DNA of 64,000 nucleotides from Prescottella soli (GTDB lineage Bacteria; Actinomycetota; Actinomycetes; Mycobacteriales; Mycobacteriaceae). The notes below the pieces were generated by a model, which was not told the DNA's origin, did no database searches, and was given only the letters and a program-made list of their open reading frames with translations. The first letter of the stretch is position 1. Every line of letters starts with the position of its first letter. Position numbers and translations under genes: made by a program. Below are positions 41,561-49,388 of the stretch, in pieces. The stretch spans positions 5,332,001-5,396,000 of the forward strand of contig NZ_CP157276.1 of assembly GCF_040024445.1 (NCBI RefSeq), given 5' to 3'.

Positions 41561-41875
41561 TCAGCCGAGCAGTCGCGCTTTCGCGACTTCGAACTCGGTA
41601 TCGCTCAGCAGGCCTTGCGATTTGAGATCGCCGAGTTTCTGCAGCTCGGTGACGAGATCGACCGGGGCAGCGGGAGCGGGCGCGTGCGTGGTCATCGCGA
41701 GTGCGGCCTGCTGCTGGGCCAGTTCGTACTGTGCCTGCTCGTATTCGGCCTGTGCCCTCCTCTGCCGGCGGGTGGCCATGCCGTCGCTGACGGCGGTCGC
41801 GGTACCGGTCACGACCGCGGTGCGCGCGGCAAGGCCCAGCAGTCCGGGTCGACCGGTTCTCGGGATGAACGGCAT
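41561..41875 (-). CDS. SHOCT-domain protein
   Basis: 104 codons from ATG 41875, one base after the stop of the preceding gene, so coupled. The N-terminal half is Arg/Gly-rich and may associate with membrane (RPGLLGLAARTAVVTGTATAV). The middle is a predicted Gln/Ala coiled coil (QAEYEQAQYELAQQQAALAM). The C-terminus is a SHOCT motif (VTELQKLGDLKSQGLLSDTE, then FEVAKARLLG), a short helical oligomerisation module. Third member of the PLDc_N-DUF6325-SHOCT group. Confidence 0.85.
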   Translation of the reverse strand: MPFIPRTGRPGLLGLAARTAVVTGTATAVSDGMATRRQRRAQAEYEQAQYELAQQQAALAMTTHAPAPAAPVDLVTELQKLGDLKSQGLLSDTEFEVAKARLLG

Positions 41876-41876
41876 G

Positions 41877-42329
41877 TCAGACCTCCAGTTTCGGGGTGAT
41901 CGTGTCCATGAGGGCGTTGACGATCGGGGCGGGAATCCGCTCGTAGCCCAGTAACACCGCGCCCGACTCGGCGGTCCGGGCGGCGAGCTCGCGCTGATAG
42001 ACCAGCTCGAGCGCGACCAGCAGCGCCGCGGCGCCGGCGGGGATCGCCGCCGCGAGTTCGGTGATGTCTTCATGCCCGAGCAGCCCGGACGCGCCGAGCA
42101 TCTCGACATTGATCTCGAATCCGTTCGGCAACTCCTCGACCTCGATGAGGGTGAGTTCGCCGTCCTCGGACTTGGAGATGACGATCAGATCGAGCAGCCG
42201 CACCTGGCCGGTATTTGCAAGGTCGGTGAGCGCGGAGACTGCGGCCGGGTCGAGCCCCTCCCCAGGCAGGCCGAGAAGATAGAAGTCGACAGGTCCGAAA
42301 CGCGCGGCACTCACGACGTCGCCGCTCAC
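41877..42329 (-). CDS. DUF6325 (DUF1269-like) protein
   Basis: 150 codons from GTG 42329; the start overlaps the stop of the upstream PLDc_N-SHOCT gene (GTGA, 4 bp). Conserved features are the opening FGPVDFYLLGLPG, LLDLIVISKSEDGELTLIEVEEL (quoted as one run in two parts: LLDLIVISKSEDGE and LTLIEVEEL), a GASGLLGHEDITELA segment and LLGYERIPAPIVNAL. DUF6325 proteins are small, Ala/Gly-rich and membrane-associated, with no known activity. They often sit beside PLDc_N and SHOCT proteins in actinobacteria, as here. Confidence 0.83.
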   Translation of the reverse strand: MSGDVVSAARFGPVDFYLLGLPGEGLDPAAVSALTDLANTGQVRLLDLIVISKSEDGELTLIEVEELPNGFEINVEMLGASGLLGHEDITELAAAIPAGAAALLVALELVYQRELAARTAESGAVLLGYERIPAPIVNALMDTITPKLEV

Positions 42330-42700
42330 GACAGGACCTTCAGCTTCAGTGCGGTGAACTCTTCCTCGTTGATCGCTCCGGCTTCGAGGAGTGCTGCGGC
42401 TGCGGCGATCTCCTCGCTGGGGCTCTTCCCTGCGACCTCGCGTATATACGATTCGGCAGCGCTCTCCGCGTCGCGTGCGGCCTTGTTGCTGCGTTCCGTC
42501 ATCCCTTCGCCGCGGGCGACGACATAGACGAGTGCTGTGACGATGGGCAGGAAGAGCAGGAAGAACACCCAGATGGCCTTCCACCAACCGTTCAGCTTAT
42601 GGTCGCGGAACAGGTCGCCGATGATCGCGAACAGCGCGAAGAGATATCCGATGAAGACGGTCGCCCACAGCATCCAGCCGAGGCTTTCCCAGAAGTTCAT
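42326..42700 (-). CDS. PLDc_N-SHOCT membrane protein, copy 1
   Basis: 124 codons from ATG 42700 (ATG 42721 is possible). Two membrane helices form a PLDc_N (phospholipase D nuclease N-terminal) domain: WMLWATVFIGYLFALFAIIG, DLFRDHKLNGWWKAIWVF, LPIVTALVYVVARGEGM. A linker with charged residues leads to a C-terminal SHOCT helix pair (AAALLEAGAINEEEFTALK). The PLDc_N domain is a membrane module without catalytic residues. A clear paralogue lies at 45441-45842. First gene of the coupled trio. Confidence 0.88.
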   Translation of the reverse strand: MNFWESLGWMLWATVFIGYLFALFAIIGDLFRDHKLNGWWKAIWVFFLLFLPIVTALVYVVARGEGMTERSNKAARDAESAAESYIREVAGKSPSEEIAAAAALLEAGAINEEEFTALKLKVLS

Positions 42701-42772
42701 GTGTGTTGTCCGTTCTTGCAAGGGGGCGCGGGGTTCGCGGCCGATGGATGAGAGACAGTGGTGAAGCAGAGG

Positions 42773-43450
42773 TCAGAGGGAGGCAATGGCCTTGCCGACC
42801 ATGAGTGCCGCCATGAATGCCATGAGTACGGTCATGACCACGTTGTTCTCGCGGACGAGCCACCGGTGCAGGGCATCCAGCGGCCCCCGGAGCTGCTGTG
42901 AAGCGACACCGAACGCCGAGACCGGCACCCATACCGTCGCGGTGGCACACAGGACGAAGACCCCTGTCGCAATACTTGCCGGGAGGGCGGCGATACCGGC
43001 GTCTCCGATGGTCACTCCGGCGCTCGCGGCGATGAGGAGGTTCTTCGGGTTGAGTACCGAGAGCAGAAGGCCGAGGCCGAATGCGCGCTTGAACGTGAAG
43101 CCGTCGATGGCGGCCATCCACTTCGGGAGTGCGGGGCCCTCGCCGGGTTTCGGTCGGCCTCGCCATTGCCTGACCGCGAGCAGCAGAAACAGGGCCGCGA
43201 GCAGGAGCTGCACGATTGCACGCGGCACGTTCGCTCCGTCCGAATCGCCCTGGGTCGTGAGCAGGCCGGCGAGCAACACGAACGCCGTCACCGCAATGGC
43301 GACCCCGAGGATCCAGCCGATCAAGAATCCGGGGCCGGTGCGAAGCGCGTTCGAGGACAGCAGCATGAGAATGGCCGCGATGATCGTGACAGGGCTGATC
43401 GCGATGCCGAGCGCGAGCGGCAGCGTCTCCCCGATGACAGAACCCAACAT
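42773..43450 (-). CDS. GAP/Sap-family membrane exporter (LysE superfamily)
   Basis: 225 codons from ATG 43450, preceded by AAGGGAAC. Six membrane helices. The opening GETLPLALGIAISPVTIIAAILML (in two parts: GETLPLALGIAISP and VTIIAAILML) and the second-half motif LLSVLNPKNLLIAASAGVTI are those of the GAP family (pfam11139), whose mycobacterial members Gap and Sap aid export of glycopeptidolipids and sulfolipid-1. A role in moving a surface lipid is therefore likely, though its substrate is unknown. It lies 72 bp upstream of the PLDc_N-SHOCT trio on the same strand and is divergent from the second LuxR gene. Confidence 0.87.
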   Translation of the reverse strand: MLGSVIGETLPLALGIAISPVTIIAAILMLLSSNALRTGPGFLIGWILGVAIAVTAFVLLAGLLTTQGDSDGANVPRAIVQLLLAALFLLLAVRQWRGRPKPGEGPALPKWMAAIDGFTFKRAFGLGLLLSVLNPKNLLIAASAGVTIGDAGIAALPASIATGVFVLCATATVWVPVSAFGVASQQLRGPLDALHRWLVRENNVVMTVLMAFMAALMVGKAIASL

Positions 43451-43604
43451 GGTCAGTTCCCTTGCAGAGCAGTCGTGTCGGTGGGCTCCCGCTCGACACT
43501 TCGGCGGCTCAACCCGGCAAGCATTCGGTTCATTCCGGCAATTCTCACAGGCTCCTGTAGGCCTCGATCGCGGTCTCATCCGCAGCGGATGAGACCGGAT
43601 TTCT

Positions 43605-45113
43605 ATGGCCGACAAATGTCTCGACTATCTTCTAGACATGATCGAAGCCGTGCGTGAGGCACTCGCCTCCGGTGAGGCGGAGCAGGCTCGACGCGTCCTA
43701 CGGAAGAACTGGCTCCGTCTGATTCTCGAGTCTCACACCGGGGAACTCGAGCAGCTCTGCCTGGCCCATCCTGATCCGCACGACCCGCACATCCTGCTGA
43801 TACGGGCGTGCTGCCGCGACCTCAGTGGCGACCCGTACGGTGCGGAGTTCCTCCGCGGACAGGGTCTGCGGGTTGCGTCTGACGATTTCGTCGTCTGCTT
43901 CACCGACCTGCTGCTCGCTCCGGACACCTCGACCAAGGCCGTCATCGCCGATCGCGCGCGCCACGCGCTCGCCCAGTGCGAACCGGAGGACGATTACCCG
44001 TCCGCGCTTTTCCTCCTCGGATGGACCGAGGTCAGGCTTCGTCGTGATCTTCCCCGTGCTATCGCGCTACTTCGCTCCGCCAGCGATGAGGCGCGGTTGC
44101 AGTCGCGTGCGGAGACCTCGCGTCTCGCGCAGTCCAATCTGGCCTTTGCGCTCACCCACGCGGGAGCATTCACCGAAGCCGAGCAAATCCTCGACGGGCT
44201 GCCTTCCAGGGAGGTGGCGTCCGACTGGGAACGCTTCGAAGGCGGTCTCCCACAGTCGAATCGAGGGTGCATCGCTTTCTGGCGCGGAGATTTCGAGGAG
44301 GCGATCGCTCAGTTCGACTCCATCATCGTAGAGGACAGCCCCGGAACCAACTTCGAGGCGCTCGCCCGTCTCTACTTGGTGATGAGCCTGATCGCTCTGA
44401 ACCGGGAAGACCGGTACCACACCGCGGCGCGTCTGCTGCGAGGCGTGAGCACTGCGGACAAGCATGGCATTCCTTGGGATACGCTGCGGCGCGTCACCAC
44501 GGCCTGGCTCGCCCACGCGCAAGGGCAGGACGAGCAAGCTCGCCGTATCGCAATGCCGGCGCTTACCCGCACAGGTGCTGCGGTCGCTCATTCGCTTCTC
44601 GCGGAGCTCTATCGAGTCTTGGGGGATCCGGAACCGTCGGCCCAAGCGCTTCGCCTGGCAACCTCGGCCGGGCTGCCACGATATGCGCTGGTGAGCACAC
44701 TCGTCACCTCAGCTGCACTGAGCTCCGTATCAGGGCATGGACTTCAAGCGCATGAGCAGCTGGATCGTGCGCTGGAGGCTGCGATCCCCGAACGGATTCT
44801 TGCCCCATTTCTCGCCGACGATCCGGTGATTGTCGATCTCTTGAACGCACACGCAATACGGGGTTCGAGACATCATGGGCTCCTGTGCACGATCCTGGAA
44901 CGACGGAACCAGCTGTCTGTCCTGCTCGCGGGAGTCCTGACGGAACGAGAGAAGGAGATACTCGCATATCTGCGTACCGCGATGACTGCAGATGAGATCG
45001 CTGCACACCTCGGGATCGCCTACCCCACGGTGAAGTCGCATATTCGCTCGATCTACCGCAAACTAGGCGTGACCAAACGGCGTGCTGCTATTCAAGCAGC
45101 CGGTATCGGATAA
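43605..45113 (+). CDS. LuxR-family regulator with TPR-like sensor region
   Basis: 502 codons from ATG 43605; ATG 43638 is a second possibility. The body is a helical TPR-like array (ALFLLGWTEVRLRRDLPRAI, GGLPQSNRGCIAFWRGDFEE) without a Walker A motif. It ends in a LuxR helix-turn-helix (LTEREKEILAYLRTAMTADE, IAAHLGIAYPTVKSHIRSIY). It resembles the C-terminal half of MalT-like proteins with the ATPase removed, so its activity may be set by a partner protein. It is divergent from the GAP exporter and 327 bp upstream of the second PLDc_N-SHOCT gene, suggesting control of both. Confidence 0.85.
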   Translation: MADKCLDYLLDMIEAVREALASGEAEQARRVLRKNWLRLILESHTGELEQLCLAHPDPHDPHILLIRACCRDLSGDPYGAEFLRGQGLRVASDDFVVCFTDLLLAPDTSTKAVIADRARHALAQCEPEDDYPSALFLLGWTEVRLRRDLPRAIALLRSASDEARLQSRAETSRLAQSNLAFALTHAGAFTEAEQILDGLPSREVASDWERFEGGLPQSNRGCIAFWRGDFEEAIAQFDSIIVEDSPGTNFEALARLYLVMSLIALNREDRYHTAARLLRGVSTADKHGIPWDTLRRVTTAWLAHAQGQDEQARRIAMPALTRTGAAVAHSLLAELYRVLGDPEPSAQALRLATSAGLPRYALVSTLVTSAALSSVSGHGLQAHEQLDRALEAAIPERILAPFLADDPVIVDLLNAHAIRGSRHHGLLCTILERRNQLSVLLAGVLTEREKEILAYLRTAMTADEIAAHLGIAYPTVKSHIRSIYRKLGVTKRRAAIQAAGIG

Positions 45114-45440
45114 TGGGCCCGTCCAATCGAAGATGTAGTTGCGGGCTGAAGCCGCCGGTCTCCAGCCCGCTTCTCGCGGGCGAGTAGCTGACGGCCGGCC
45201 ACAGCCGAGGACACAAAGCCGCGGCAACCGGAGGTCGAGAAGACTACCCGTGTTTCTACCCGCGATCGTCGATTCTGCTCGTTTGCCGTGGTGGAGGATT
45301 GAGGTTTGGGGCGCCGAGGTGGCGCCCAGGTCATGGGCGTCTACGTTCGTGGTGCGGATCAGAAGGATCGCACCTTTCGTCTCGGCAGTCCCATGACATC
45401 TCCGTTCCGCGAGGAACCTTGCAATGAATTGGATGTTCTC
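45114..45440. other. Leader region before PLDc_N-SHOCT copy 2
   Basis: 327 bp with no separate gene. In-frame ATG codons at 45306 and 45393 could lengthen the next protein, but the added residues are Arg/Gly-rich and absent from the paralogue. Confidence 0.45.
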
Positions 45441-45842
45441 ATGGTCTTCTGGTCCACGGTCTGGGATGCAATCTGGTGGATCTTGACGATCTTCGTTTGT
45501 GTCGTCTTCCTCATGGCACTGTTCTCGATTCTCGGCGATCTGTTCCGGGATCGGAATCTGAGCGGTTGGTATAAGGCCCTCTGGCTGTTGTTCCTCATCT
45601 TCCTTCCGTTCATCACCGTGCTGGTGTATCTCGTTGCGCGCGGAAACGGCATGGCCGAGCGCGCGCAGAAGGAAACAAACGAGGCGCGCGTGACCGTCGA
45701 TGAATACATCCTCCGTTCCGTCGCAGGCGGTACTGCTGCGGCACAGATCGCGCAGGCGAAACAACTCCTCGATGACGGAGCAATCACCGACGAAGAGTTC
45801 CAGCAGCTCAAGGACGCGGTGCTCTCCTCCACGACCGCGTAG
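45441..45842 (+). CDS. PLDc_N-SHOCT membrane protein, copy 2
   Basis: 133 codons from ATG 45441, the start that aligns with copy 1 (MVFWSTVWDAIWW against MNFWESLGWMLWA). Same architecture: two membrane helices (ILTIFVCVVFLMALFSILG, WLLFLIFLPFITVLVYLVA), the linking DLFRDRNLSGWYK, then a SHOCT helix pair (AKQLLDDGAITDEEFQQLKD). The upstream ribosome site is weak; ATG 45393 is an alternative. It stands alone without DUF6325 or SHOCT-only partners and follows the LuxR gene, so it may be that regulator's target. Confidence 0.85.
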   Translation: MVFWSTVWDAIWWILTIFVCVVFLMALFSILGDLFRDRNLSGWYKALWLLFLIFLPFITVLVYLVARGNGMAERAQKETNEARVTVDEYILRSVAGGTAAAQIAQAKQLLDDGAITDEEFQQLKDAVLSSTTA

Positions 45843-46338
45843 CGGATCCGACAGGAGACTCCGGGTCCGCGGCCCAGGTAGCTGCAAAGCATCGCCACCA
45901 GGTAGCCGCGCGACCGCCGTGTGTGTGATCTGCTGGTGTTGTTGCCGAGGGTGACTCGCGCTCGTTGCGCGAGTGACCGCTCTTTGTTCGTGGTGGTCCG
46001 GCTCGTCTACGGAGTGCTCCACCGGGAGCACCCTCGGACGGGTAGAAATGCGGGTAGTTTTTTCTGTCGGGCGCTGTTGCCGAGATTGCCGCTACTGATT
46101 GCGGTCGGTTTTATGCGCGCCGGCCCTGGCGGATCTCAGACCGGCGGAGACCTGGGCGTATTGCGTTTTAGATGCGTTCGGTCGTTGGCTCCGCGAGTTC
46201 AGTGAAGCGCTGCCGACCGGTCTCGGCTTACTCGCCGTGACGCCCTCGACCGACGATTGCGGGGAGGGCAAGCCCACTATTGTTCCGAGAACACCGGGTG
46301 GCTGCCTGGTGGCTTGCCTGATCAAGGAGGTACGACGC
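45843..46338. other. 496-bp stretch with a terminator and promoter-like DNA
   Basis: No gene is supported. A terminator lies at 45950-45978 and a T-run (ttttttc) at 46055-46061. The open frame from 46099 is simply the upstream extension of the next gene and lacks a start with a ribosome site. Confidence 0.4.
45950..45978 (+). terminator. Hairpin after PLDc_N-SHOCT copy 2
   Basis: actcgcgc (45954-45961) pairs with gcgcgagt (45967-45974) and, beyond a G-G mismatch, ggt pairs with acc; ctctttgtt follows. Confidence 0.65.
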
Positions 46339-46752
46339 GTGCGTCTGCTGTTTCAGCTCCTTTCGCAATGCGTGCTCGGCGCGGTGGCGTTAATTGTCGT
46401 GCATTTCGTTTTACCCGGAGTGGATCTGAGTTTCACCGGCTTCTTCGTGGCTCTCGGCGTATTCACTTTGGCCCACATGATTCTCGGCCCGTTCGTGCTC
46501 AGCGTGGCGCAACACTATGCGGCTCCGCTCGAGGGTGGTGTCGGGCTGGTCGCGACGCTGCTCGCGCTTTGGGTTGCGTCCCTGTTCCCTGATGGCATTC
46601 AGATCAGCGGTGTCAAGTCTTGGGTCGTCGCACCGATCATTGTGTGGGTGGTCACCGCACTCGGCGGGTGGATTTTCATGGCCTTCGTCATCGACAGGTG
46701 GCTCAAACGACGCAGTGCAGAGAAGCTCGTGCACAGTGTGAATCGGGCGTGA
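46339..46752 (+). CDS. Holin-like/DUF small membrane protein
   Basis: 137 codons from GTG 46339, preceded by a perfect AAGGAGG. Four membrane helices: CVLGAVALIVVHFVLPGV, FVALGVFTLAHMILGPFVL, LEGGVGLVATLLALWVASL, APIIVWVVTALGGWIFMAF. The tail is basic (DRWLKRRSAEKLVHSVNRA). This layout matches the mycobacteriophage-type holin / phage holin family IV-like proteins that are chromosomal and not part of a prophage in many actinobacteria. No endolysin lies nearby. The next gene starts 6 bp later, so the two form an operon. Confidence 0.72.
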   Translation: MRLLFQLLSQCVLGAVALIVVHFVLPGVDLSFTGFFVALGVFTLAHMILGPFVLSVAQHYAAPLEGGVGLVATLLALWVASLFPDGIQISGVKSWVVAPIIVWVVTALGGWIFMAFVIDRWLKRRSAEKLVHSVNRA

Positions 46753-46758
46753 TGGTCA

Positions 46759-48174
46759 GTGCGGGGAGAGGAGTCGGTCGCGACGCTGAAGCAACGGCTC
46801 GAAGATCTGGAACGGGAGAACGGATCGCTGCGGGCGCATCTCGCGCAGGTAGGAGCCGAGGCGGCGGATCATCCCGTGCCGGATGACTCACCGGTGCGGC
46901 TCCACGAGAACTCTGGCCGCGGGAGGTCAGTGTTGTCGGCGTGCGCCATTGCGGTGGCCGTGATCCTGTCCCCGGTGGCCGTGATCGCAAGCTGGGCTCA
47001 TGCCCAGCTCACCAGTACCGACGCGTTCGTTGCAGAGTTTGCTCCACTCGCGGAGAACCCGGAAGTGCAAAACCTCGTCACGGACGAAACTGGCGCTGTG
47101 ATCGAGCGCGAGATCGACCTTCCTGCGCTGACAACAGCGCTGGTCGACGGGATCGAGGGACTGGGCGCCTCGCCATCGACGGTGACCGCGGCTCGGGCAC
47201 TCGAAGCGCCCCTCAACATGGGGCTGTCGAACCTCATCCGTTCCACCGTTGCGGACATGGTCTCCTCGGATGCATTTGCCGAGACATGGAAGACGGCCCT
47301 TCGTCTCAGCCACTCTGAAGTCATCAAGGCGATGAACGGAGACACGGACGCGGCGACCGCCATCGGCGAGGACGGCACGCTGGGCGTGCAGCTCGGTCCC
47401 GTGGTCGAACGTGTGAAGCAGACTTTGCTCGACCACGGGCTCGACGCGGCCGCGAGGATCCCCACAGTGGACAGGACAGTGCCGATTGCCACCGACTTGT
47501 CGCTCGGCGGGGTGCGTCAGGGCTACGGGGCGGCGGTGACCCTCACCGCCTGGCTTCCGTGGATTTCGATCGGCATGGTCGCTGCCGGGGTGCTGATCGC
47601 GCGGCACCGGCGACGCGCACTTGTCGGTGCATCCGTTGGACTCGCTGCGGGCATGTTGATACTGCTCCTTGCATTCGCGCTTCTCGAGCGACTGTTCCCA
47701 GCGCTCACCACACTGCCGAGAGGCACGGCGGATGCGGTGTTCCGAGCGGTCACCGGCCCCTCCTCCCAGACCGCCGCAGCTGTGCTGACCGTGGCGATCG
47801 TCCTCGTCGGTGTCGCGTGGTTCGCCGGTCCCGCACAATTGCCTGCACGTTTGCGCGGGTGTGTGACATCAGGAGCGAAGACGCTGCGCGACATCGCTGT
47901 CCGCAACGAGCTGGGCAACGGCCCGTTCGGGTTCTGGTGCGAACGTTGGCAGAGCGGACTCCGGGCAGTCGTCGCTGTGGCTGTGGGAGCCGCGGTGCTC
48001 CTCATCAGGCCGTTGACTCCGGGTCTGGTCTTCTGCTCGCTTCTGGGAGCCGTGGTCGCGCTGCTCCTGATCGAGTTCGTGCGCCGTCCCGCAATCGGCC
48101 TCGCAGACACGGAGTCGGCCACTGCGGAGGACGCGGTCACGGTGATCGCCGCGATGGAGGGTGGACGGGCATGA
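46759..48174 (+). CDS. Coiled-coil multi-pass membrane protein, unknown function
   Basis: 471 codons from GTG 46759; no strong ribosome site, consistent with coupling to the upstream gene 6 bp away. Residues about 7-35 form a coiled coil (LKQRLEDLERENGSLRAHLA). Then a helix (VLSACAIAVAVILSPVAVIA), a large external domain of about 180 residues (DAFVAEFAPLAENPEVQNLV, ALRLSHSEVIKAMNGD), and four to five further helices in the C-terminal half. The coiled coil recalls DivIC/FtsL-like or bZIP-like N-termini, but the full architecture is not one I can assign. A membrane stress or envelope-assembly role is possible. Confidence 0.68.
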   Translation: MRGEESVATLKQRLEDLERENGSLRAHLAQVGAEAADHPVPDDSPVRLHENSGRGRSVLSACAIAVAVILSPVAVIASWAHAQLTSTDAFVAEFAPLAENPEVQNLVTDETGAVIEREIDLPALTTALVDGIEGLGASPSTVTAARALEAPLNMGLSNLIRSTVADMVSSDAFAETWKTALRLSHSEVIKAMNGDTDAATAIGEDGTLGVQLGPVVERVKQTLLDHGLDAAARIPTVDRTVPIATDLSLGGVRQGYGAAVTLTAWLPWISIGMVAAGVLIARHRRRALVGASVGLAAGMLILLLAFALLERLFPALTTLPRGTADAVFRAVTGPSSQTAAAVLTVAIVLVGVAWFAGPAQLPARLRGCVTSGAKTLRDIAVRNELGNGPFGFWCERWQSGLRAVVAVAVGAAVLLIRPLTPGLVFCSLLGAVVALLLIEFVRRPAIGLADTESATAEDAVTVIAAMEGGRA

Positions 48175-48187
48175 GCGAGGTTGCGGG

Positions 48188-48403
48188 GCAAAAGCTCTCG
48201 CCGGCCTGGTGTCCTACGTCCACGCTCGCCCGATCCATGTCGTCCTCGCCCGTCCCGAGCCCGCCCCGAGTGCTGCTCTCGAACGGTACGAATTGATGGA
48301 GCGGATCGATCCCGACCACATCTACAGCGGCCTCGGTGTCGCCATCACCGCGTTCGCTGGCACCAGCCGCACCCCCGAATCGCCCCTGCAACCAACCCCG
48401 TAG
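48188..48403 (+). pseudogene. STAS-domain C-terminal remnant of a SulP-type transporter
   Basis: A frame ending at 48403 reads RPIHVVLARPEPAPSAALER, then YELMERIDPDHIYSGLGVAI. This is the typical end of a SulP sulfate/bicarbonate permease STAS domain (VVLARP...L...G(L/M)...IG.D.I...V..A). The rest of the permease is missing; upstream the frame overlaps the end of the preceding membrane-protein gene. It could be translated from ATG 48161 but is most simply a leftover of a deleted gene. It ends 9 bp before the phosphatase start. Confidence 0.5.
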
Positions 48404-48412
48404 GAGTCAGCC

Positions 48413-49216
48413 ATGACCGCTCACCCGCTCGACCGTCGCGTGCTCCTGAAGAGCGCCCCGAACTTCCGAGACCTCGGCGGAATTCCCGTTCCGGGCGGTA
48501 CAGTCCGCGCAGGCGCACTCTACCGGTCGGCGACGCTCGCGAAGCTCGACGGCGACGACCTCACCGCGTTCACGGGTCTCGGCGTCACGACCGTGTACGA
48601 CCTCCGCACCGCTGCCGAGCGCGACGGCGCCCTCGATCATCTCCCCGACGCGACGCGCACGGTCTGGCTCGACGTGCTGGCCGACAATGCCCAGAACGCT
48701 GCGGCCACCGGACTGCTCATGACAGACCCGGTCGCTTACGCCGAGACCATCAGCGACGGACGCGGGATCGCGCAGATGGAGGAGGCGAACCGCAACTTCG
48801 TCAGCCTGCCCTCAGCGCTCATCGCATACCGCGCGTTCTATCTCGACCTCATCGACGAGAAGCGCACCGGGGCCGCCCTGTTCCACTGCACCACGGGCAA
48901 GGATCGCACCGGGTGGGCCGCGACGTCCTTCCTGCTCCTCCTCGGCGCCGACGTGGCCGACGTGCGTGCCGACTACCTCGAAACGAACACCGATCTCGCG
49001 CCGATGACCGATCCGATCCTCGCCTTCGCCGCGAGCAAGGGCGTCGACCCGGAGCTGATCCGGCCCCTCCTCGGAGTCCGTGAGAGCTACATCGATGCCG
49101 CCCTCGACGAGATGCGCACGTACTTTGGCACCGTTGAGGACTACGCCCGTGACGGGCTCGGCCTCACCACCGAGCAACTCGCGATGCTGCGCGAGCGGTT
49201 CACTCAGTCTTCGTAG
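48413..49216 (+). CDS. Protein-tyrosine phosphatase (MptpB-like dual-specificity family)
   Basis: 267 codons from ATG 48413, preceded by TAGGAGTC. The P-loop is FHCTTGKDRTGWAA at about residue 157, with the extended CxxGKDRT signature of the MptpB/IphP group, which can act on phosphotyrosine, phosphoserine/threonine and phosphoinositides. Other family blocks are APNFRDLGGIPV near the N-terminus, RAGALYRSATL and VYDLRTAAER. There is no signal peptide; M. tuberculosis MptpB is nevertheless exported. Upstream lies a SulP remnant, downstream an IS256 remnant. Confidence 0.92.
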   Translation: MTAHPLDRRVLLKSAPNFRDLGGIPVPGGTVRAGALYRSATLAKLDGDDLTAFTGLGVTTVYDLRTAAERDGALDHLPDATRTVWLDVLADNAQNAAATGLLMTDPVAYAETISDGRGIAQMEEANRNFVSLPSALIAYRAFYLDLIDEKRTGAALFHCTTGKDRTGWAATSFLLLLGADVADVRADYLETNTDLAPMTDPILAFAASKGVDPELIRPLLGVRESYIDAALDEMRTYFGTVEDYARDGLGLTTEQLAMLRERFTQSS

Positions 49217-49235
49217 AACCGTCCAGTTTGTGGTG

Positions 49236-49388
49236 GTGCAGAATTGCGTGATTCACTTGATCCGCAACACATTCCGCTATGCGTCGCGGAAGTGTTCGGA
49301 CGAGATGAGCCGCGATCTGAGGCTCATCTGCACCGCGCCGTGGGAGCCTGCGGCCAATTTCGAAGCGCTCTACCGAGGCCTGGCGTGA
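49236..49388 (+). mobile_element. Short remnant of an IS256-family transposase
   Basis: About 50 codons read QNCVIHLIRNTFRYASRKCS then DEMSRDLRLICTAPWEPAA, matching the conserved CVVHLIRNS...VSYKD...LKPIYTA segment in the C-terminal half of IS256 (Mutator-type) transposases. Both flanks are lost; it stops at TGA 49388 and overlaps the 3' end of the TetR gene. It marks a past insertion between the phosphatase and TetR genes. Confidence 0.72.

Noticed and set aside
46339-48174. Prophage lysis cassette
   Set aside because: Although the first gene is holin-like, no endolysin, integrase, capsid or tail gene is present in the region.
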